From G963664115 sp965263045 (lineage in GTDB: Bacteria > Acidobacteriota > Terriglobia > 20CM-2-55-15): 64,000 nucleotides of DNA. The position numbers and the translations under genes were made by a program. Numbering within the stretch: the first letter of the stretch is position 1; every line of letters starts with the position of its first letter. Under the pieces are notes generated by a model that saw only the letters and a program-made list of their open reading frames with translations, did not search any database and was not told the DNA's origin. The DNA lies in NCBI GenBank assembly GCA_965263045.1, contig CBDHGK010000025.1, forward strand, positions 15,753 to 79,752, read 5' to 3'. This document shows, piece by piece, positions 59,487 to 64,000 of this stretch.

Positions 59487-60937
59487 TCTGCCCAGGTTCA
59501 AGGGGTCGTCGCAACACTACTCTCGGGGTAAGCGTAGGTAGGCGTCAAGGACTTCAGTAGGTGTCTTCCATCCGAGAGTCTTGCGGGGGCGACTGTTCAG
59601 AGCAGAGGCGACAGCCTCGAGGTCGTCGCGGGAGTGCCTCGACAGGTCGGTGCCCTTCGGGAAGTACTGGCGCAGCAAACCGTTGGTGTTCTCGTTCGTG
59701 CCGCGCTGCCACGGACTATGGGGGTGGCAGAAGAAGATCCCCAGGCCGGTGTCGACGCGAAGTTGGGTGTGTTGCGCCATCTCGGCACCCTGGTCCCAGG
59801 TCAGTGTTCGGCGAAGCTGTTCTGGGAGCTTAGTGATCGATGACACGATGGCATCTCGGACAGCTTTGGCGCCGTGCCCGGCCAGAGCCGGACCGTTCTT
59901 GACCGGCGGCCCGCCGTGTCCGGCCATACGGGGCAGGTGTAGCAGGATCGTGAACCGGGTCGTGCGCTCGACCAGGGTTCCGATAGCGGAGCTGCCCAGC
60001 CCGAGGATCAAGTCTCCTTCCCAGTGCCCGGGTACCGCCCGATCTTCTGCTTCTGCCGGCCGCTCACGGATCATGATCTCGGGGCTGACGAACTTCTGGC
60101 CGCGGCCCCGGGTACGCGCCCTTGGAACTCGAAGCGCCCGCCCCGTGCGCAGACACGCGACCAGTTCCCGCCGCAGTGCCCCCCGGCCTTGCACGTAGAG
60201 CGCCTGGTAGATGGCCTCGTGGGAGATCCGCATCGAATGATCCTCGGGGAAATCGACCCGGAGCCTGTGAGTAATCTGCTCCGGACTCCACGAACTCGCC
60301 CAGCGTCGCGTCTGCCGGTGCCCGTGCCGCCGACCGATCCAGCGCACATCTGGTCCAGGCACACTGATCCCGTCAGCGGCGGTGATGACGCCTGCGAGTC
60401 GGTCTTGCACATATTGGCGCAGTTTGTTGTTCGCGGCCAGCTTCGCGACTTTCGGACGACTGGCGCGCCGGTCGGCGTGCCACTGGGCCGTTGTGGCTCG
60501 ATACTGCAGGTCGCCACTGCGGGTCGCAGCGTTCCGACGCAGTTCCCGCGAAATCGTTGATGGACATCGGCCGATCCGACGCGCGATCTCACGAATCCCG
60601 AAGCCCTGAGCGTGTAAGATCGCGATCTCTTCTCGTTCGGCAAACGACAGATAGCGCCCCGAAAGCGAGGCCAAATTGCTTGACGGCATGCCGCCATTCT
60701 CGCGGAACCACCTCGTTCCGACCGCCGGCGACACGCCGGCCACCACCCCCGCTTCCTCACTCGACAACCCGCGGGCAATCGCCTCCCAGAATCGCTGCCG
60801 ATGCTCACGCCGCCCCACCGGCGGACGACCCGGCGACGGCATCGGAAGACGTCCAGCTCGATCACTTCGTCGACGCTTGCTCGTTCCCATCGCAACTCCT
60901 CACTTTCGAGATGTTGCGACGACCGATTGAATTCACC
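59487..60937 (-). mobile_element. IS30-family element between two truncated IS3 elements
   Basis: A full IS30 transposase is bounded by inverted ends sharing GGTCGTCGCAACA (about 59504 and 60924). It measures about 1.45 kb. Each flank is a different IS3-family OrfB broken at HHSDRG. Confidence 0.8.
59517..60890 (-). CDS. IS30-family transposase
   Basis: This is a 457-residue protein. An N-terminal helix-turn-helix (SFAEREEIAILHAQGFGIRE, IARRIGRCPSTISRELRRN) and the DDE core (GHWEGDLILG, LTWDQGAEMAQH, NENTNGLLRQYFPKGTDLS) are complete. Probably functional. Confidence 0.95.
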   Translation of the reverse strand: MGTSKRRRSDRAGRLPMPSPGRPPVGRREHRQRFWEAIARGLSSEEAGVVAGVSPAVGTRWFRENGGMPSSNLASLSGRYLSFAEREEIAILHAQGFGIREIARRIGRCPSTISRELRRNAATRSGDLQYRATTAQWHADRRASRPKVAKLAANNKLRQYVQDRLAGVITAADGISVPGPDVRWIGRRHGHRQTRRWASSWSPEQITHRLRVDFPEDHSMRISHEAIYQALYVQGRGALRRELVACLRTGRALRVPRARTRGRGQKFVSPEIMIRERPAEAEDRAVPGHWEGDLILGLGSSAIGTLVERTTRFTILLHLPRMAGHGGPPVKNGPALAGHGAKAVRDAIVSSITKLPEQLRRTLTWDQGAEMAQHTQLRVDTGLGIFFCHPHSPWQRGTNENTNGLLRQYFPKGTDLSRHSRDDLEAVASALNSRPRKTLGWKTPTEVLDAYLRLPRE

Positions 60938-61462
60938 CTGCACGCCCCGATCTGAATGATGGATGCAGCCCCGGGTGTCGAGACGCGCTGCGATGGCCAT
61001 CTGTAACGCCTCGATGCAGAGCTGGCGGTCGATCCGTTTCGAGATCGCCCAACCGATGACCTTGCGAGAGTGGAGATCCAGGATGGCGGCCAGGAACACG
61101 AATCCGGTGCGTATCCGGATGTAAGTGATATCGGCTGCCCACGCTTGATTCAGACCGGTGACCGTGTGCCTCTTCAGCAGATTGGGGTAGATGCGGAACC
61201 GGTGATTGGAATCGGTCGTGTGGACGAAACTCCGCCAGGTGATCGGCTTCAACCCGTACCGCTTCATCACGCGCCGAAGCCGTTTCGTGTTGACGATCTC
61301 GCCCTGGCGTTCCAGTTCCCGACACACCCGGCGGTATCCGTAGCCGGGAAATTCGGCCTGGATCCGCTCGATGCGATCGCGCAGATCGGCGTCCTGTTGC
61401 GCTTTCAGTTTGGGATCGACCTTCGGCCTGTAGTAATACGTGCTACGTGCCAGGCCCGTCAT
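60938..61462 (-). pseudogene. IS3-family transposase OrfB of a second element, truncated
   Basis: MTGLARSTYYYRPK, FPGYGYRRVCRELERQGE, AWAADITYIRIRTGFVFLAA and GCIHHSDRGVQ are a different IS3 subgroup from the element on the left. It ends at the same conserved codons, followed by IS30 DNA. Confidence 0.85.
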
Positions 61463-61809
61463 TTCGCACCCTTTCGATATCGATCCCAGTTTTTCCCGGT
61501 GATTACGGCAGTATCGACGTTTCGATTCCGCTTCATCCAGCTCTGCAGTGTTTTTTGATGATCGATCTGCATCACCAGATCCCCAACCTTCGCCTTCAGG
61601 CGTTCATTCTCGGCCTCCAACGCCCGTTCCCGGATCGAAGGCCTATCCATCAGTTGATTCGCCTCGTACTGCGTCCGCCAACGCTGAATCACGCTGGGCG
61701 AGATCTGGTACTGCCGCGCTGCCGCGCTCAGCGTCATCTGGCCTATTTCAATCTGCTCGACCAAGCGTCGCTTGAATTCCACTTCAAACTTCCGTCGGAT
61801 CTTTCCCAT
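61459..61809 (-). CDS. IS3-family transposase OrfA of the second element
   Basis: This protein of about 116 residues runs from ATG 61809 (MGKIRRKFEVEFKRRLVEQI), with helix-turn-helix and a coiled coil (RALEAENERLKAKVGDLVMQ). It overlaps OrfB by four bases. The upstream frame to 61887 is probably not translated. Confidence 0.85.
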   Translation of the reverse strand: MGKIRRKFEVEFKRRLVEQIEIGQMTLSAAARQYQISPSVIQRWRTQYEANQLMDRPSIRERALEAENERLKAKVGDLVMQIDHQKTLQSWMKRNRNVDTAVITGKNWDRYRKGAK

Positions 61810-61857
61810 CGGTGTCGGACTCCCTGGCCCACTGCTGAAAAATCGGCGCGCGTCACG

Positions 61858-61920
61858 CGCTGTGGGAACCGTGGGAAAGCTCCGCACAATACGCTCCGCT
61901 TTCCCACCGTTCCCACAGCG
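61858..61920. repeat. 23-bp inverted repeat next to the IS3 end
   Basis: The arms at 61858-61880 and 61898-61920 are complementary at 22 of 23 positions (CGCTGTGGGAAC.GTGGGAA) with a 17-base loop. A second short palindrome (GGGGGA/TCCCCC around TAATAT) lies at 61927-61944. It is a strong hairpin, perhaps a terminator or MITE-like end. The gap 61945-62260 shows no clear gene. Confidence 0.6.
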
Positions 61921-62220
61921 CCGGCGGGGGGATAATATTCCCCCTTCCAGCAGCAGGACCGGCTAAGCCGATCACCTATTCTCTAATTCTTGGGAAAAAT
62001 GTCCAATGAAGGGGCGCAGTCGGCTATGTCGAACAGCGTGACGTTGGCAGTGGGCGAGTAGGACCGTGCGTGCGAGAGGAACGGTGTACTGACATAAGGC
62101 GTTGCGAAAGTCCTATTCGGAATCTGGGGCACGCAGAGGTCGGAGCTGTGCGCGCGCGAGCCCAAGAAGCGCGTCGGCATTCGCAGATCTCCAGAGAATT
62201 GCGAAGGGTAATCGCAGGAT

Positions 62221-63990
62221 ATGGAAACAAGGGCTTATCGTTCGCATAATATATCTGCGAAATGTACGTCTTTTGCAATAAGATTTGCAGCGCTATGGAT
62301 CCCGTCGAACCTGTATTACCGATGGAGCAAGGAGTTTCTCGAGGCCGGAAAGAAGCGCCTGGCCGGGGGCGGCGCCGCCCAACACTACGACGCCGCCCTG
62401 GAGCAGGAAGCCCAACGCATCGCGGCCCAGTTGATCGCCCGCGAAGCCGATCTCTCCGGCCCCGCCCCCGGCGCCGCCCCCGAGACGCGGACCGTGACCG
62501 TGGAGGTGGATTCGCTAGAACTGACGCGCCCGCGTTCGGTGGGCGTGGAGCAGGCCGGCCTGTGGGCGATGGACCGGTTGGGGCTGCGGGAACTGTTCCA
62601 ACGTCTGGGCATCAACGGCCCCCTGCGCGCCGCCGCGGCGGGATCGATTATCGGGCGTCTGGCCGCGCCCGCCTCGGAAAGGGCGACGCACCGCTGGCTG
62701 CGGGAACGCAGCGGCCTGGGCGAATTGCTGGGGGTCGACTTCGAGACCATGGGGGCGATGCAACTGTACCGGGCCTCGGACGCCCTGATGGCGCACCGGG
62801 ACGCCATTGAAACCCACCTGTTCGAGCAGGCGATGAGCCTGTTCGATCTGCGGCCCACGGTCACCCTCTACGACCTCACCAACAGTTACTTCGAGGGTCA
62901 GGCCGAGGAGCAACCCCAGGCGCAGCGGGGACATTCCAAGGACAAGCGCCGGGATTGTCCCCTCCTCACCCTGGGGCTCGTGCTCGATGGCAGCGGCTTC
63001 GTGCGCCGCTCCCAGGTCTTCGCCGGCAACGTGACCGAGCATCGGACCCTGCCTCAGATGCTGGAGGCGCTCCAGGCCCCCGGCGACGCCCTGGTGGTGA
63101 TGGATCGGGGCATCGCCACTCAGGAGCGCGTCGCCTGGTTGCGCGAGGCCGGATACCGCTACCTGGTGGTGAGCCGCCAACGCGACCGGCAGTTCGATCC
63201 CGAGGCGGCGGTCTCGATCCGGACGGCCTCGGGCGAGGACCTGCATCTGCACAAGACCGTGGACGAGGATGGCCAGGAAGCCCGCTTGTACTGCTATTCC
63301 GAGCAACGGGCCGAGAAGGAACAGGCCATGACCGAGCGCTTTGGGAAGCGTTTCGAACAGGCTCTGGACCAACTCTCCGAAGGCCTGTCCCGGCCGCGCA
63401 CTCAGAAACGCCTCGCCCAGGTCTGGCAGCGCATCGGGCGGTTGAAGCAACAGAGCCGCGGCGCCGCCCAACACTACGACGTCCAGGTCGCCACCGACGA
63501 CACCGGCGATACCGCGGTCGGGCTGACCTGGACCCGGCGTTCGGTCCCGGGCACGATGGCCACCCATCCGGGCGTCTATTGTCTGCGCAGCAGCGAAACC
63601 GATTGGGACGAGGAAACGCTCTGGCGCACCTACATCACCCTCACCGATCTGGAGGCCGTCTTCCGCTCATTGAAATCCGAACTCGGTCTGCGCCCCATCT
63701 ATCACCGCAAGCCCATTCGCGCCGAGGGTCACCTGTTCGTCACCGTCATCGCCTACCAACTCGTCCAGGTCATCCGCCGCCGCCTGGCCGCACGCGGGGA
63801 ACACGCCAGTTGGTCCACCCTGCGCCGGATCCTCGGCGGCCAGCACCGCGTCACCGCCACCTTCCGTTGCGCCGACGGCCGCACCCTGCACGTGCGCAAG
63901 GCCACCCGCGCCGAACCGCCTCAGCGCGCCATCTATGACGCATTGGACATCCACCCCGCGCCCGGAGGGACCCGCAAAACCATCGCCTGA
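62221..63990 (+). CDS. IS1634-type transposase with chimeric N-terminus
   Basis: Residues from about 50 on are an IS1634/IS4-superfamily transposase (LYDLTNSYFEG, GLVLDGSGFVRRSQVFAGNV, VVMDRGIATQERV, DLEAVFRSLKSELGLRPI YHRK). The first 50 codons instead read LYYRWSKEFLEAGKKRLAG, a piece of an IS3 OrfA. The junction contains a 23-base sequence repeated at 63459-63481. The listed start is the first ATG of the frame; the true start is uncertain. Confidence 0.8.
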   Translation: METRAYRSHNISAKCTSFAIRFAALWIPSNLYYRWSKEFLEAGKKRLAGGGAAQHYDAALEQEAQRIAAQLIAREADLSGPAPGAAPETRTVTVEVDSLELTRPRSVGVEQAGLWAMDRLGLRELFQRLGINGPLRAAAAGSIIGRLAAPASERATHRWLRERSGLGELLGVDFETMGAMQLYRASDALMAHRDAIETHLFEQAMSLFDLRPTVTLYDLTNSYFEGQAEEQPQAQRGHSKDKRRDCPLLTLGLVLDGSGFVRRSQVFAGNVTEHRTLPQMLEALQAPGDALVVMDRGIATQERVAWLREAGYRYLVVSRQRDRQFDPEAAVSIRTASGEDLHLHKTVDEDGQEARLYCYSEQRAEKEQAMTERFGKRFEQALDQLSEGLSRPRTQKRLAQVWQRIGRLKQQSRGAAQHYDVQVATDDTGDTAVGLTWTRRSVPGTMATHPGVYCLRSSETDWDEETLWRTYITLTDLEAVFRSLKSELGLRPIYHRKPIRAEGHLFVTVIAYQLVQVIRRRLAARGEHASWSTLRRILGGQHRVTATFRCADGRTLHVRKATRAEPPQRAIYDALDIHPAPGGTRKTIA

Positions 63991-64000
63991 TCTCCCCCAT

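Overview
The window looks like part of a large, GC-rich, mosaic conjugative plasmid (or a plasmid-derived integrated element) from a Pseudomonadota host, most likely a gammaproteobacterium. Supporting signs are a P-type (VirB/Trb) type IV secretion gene set, two plasmid RepA-type initiators each followed by iterons, a ParA/ribbon-helix-helix partition pair, many insertion sequences, and a very long outer-membrane autotransporter ending in Trp. I cannot name the species. No rRNA, tRNA or CRISPR array was seen.

Layout: (1) 1-4.5 kb: truncated AbiE-type IV toxin-antitoxin, a complete IS3-family element, a decayed rep fragment, one hypothetical gene and Tn3-family scars. (2) 4.5-12.4 kb: a 1902-residue multidomain autotransporter and a two-gene unknown operon. 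(3) 12.6-17.9 kb: AlpA-like regulator, MbeB-like and coiled-coil membrane proteins, a striking ankyrin-repeat/ArdC antirestriction fusion, and small conserved plasmid genes. (4) 17.9-38.3 kb: transfer operon in the order VirB2-B3-B4-Sel1-B9-B10-B5x3-B6-B8-unknown-[repeat/hairpin region]-VirD4-VirB11-RepA. VirB9 is split by a complete 3.76-kb Tn3-family transposon with a 5-bp target duplication. (5) 38.3-40.9 kb: iterons, gene fragments and a small secreted protein.

(6) 40.9-47.6 kb: the most exciting locus. Five overlapping genes encode an all-helical GASH-like protein, two TRAFAC-type GTPases, a GAP1-N1-type protein and a caspase-like protease. The last two carry the same kind of C-terminal effector-associated domain. 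It looks like a complete GTPase-regulated, caspase-executed conflict (probably antiphage abortive-infection) system of the kind predicted computationally by Kaur, Burroughs, Iyer and Aravind (2020). (7) 47.6-49.2 kb: decayed IS elements. (8) 49.2-55.9 kb (minus strand): a tightly coupled operon of MmeI-like methyltransferase, RelB/DinJ antitoxin, YafQ toxin, superfamily II helicase and GIY-YIG nuclease, which resembles a restriction-like defence island with an embedded addiction module. (9) 56.0-58.5 kb: partition genes, a second RepA and its iterons. (10) 58.5-64 kb: an IS graveyard in which an IS30-family element sits at the HHSDRG codons of two different, oppositely oriented IS3-family elements, followed by a chimeric IS1634-type transposase.

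Together the genes make a self-spreading, multi-replicon platform carrying stability modules (AbiE, RelB/YafQ, ParA), anti-host-defence (ArdC) and two large predicted defence systems. No relaxase was recognised in this window, so mobilisation probably needs a gene outside it.
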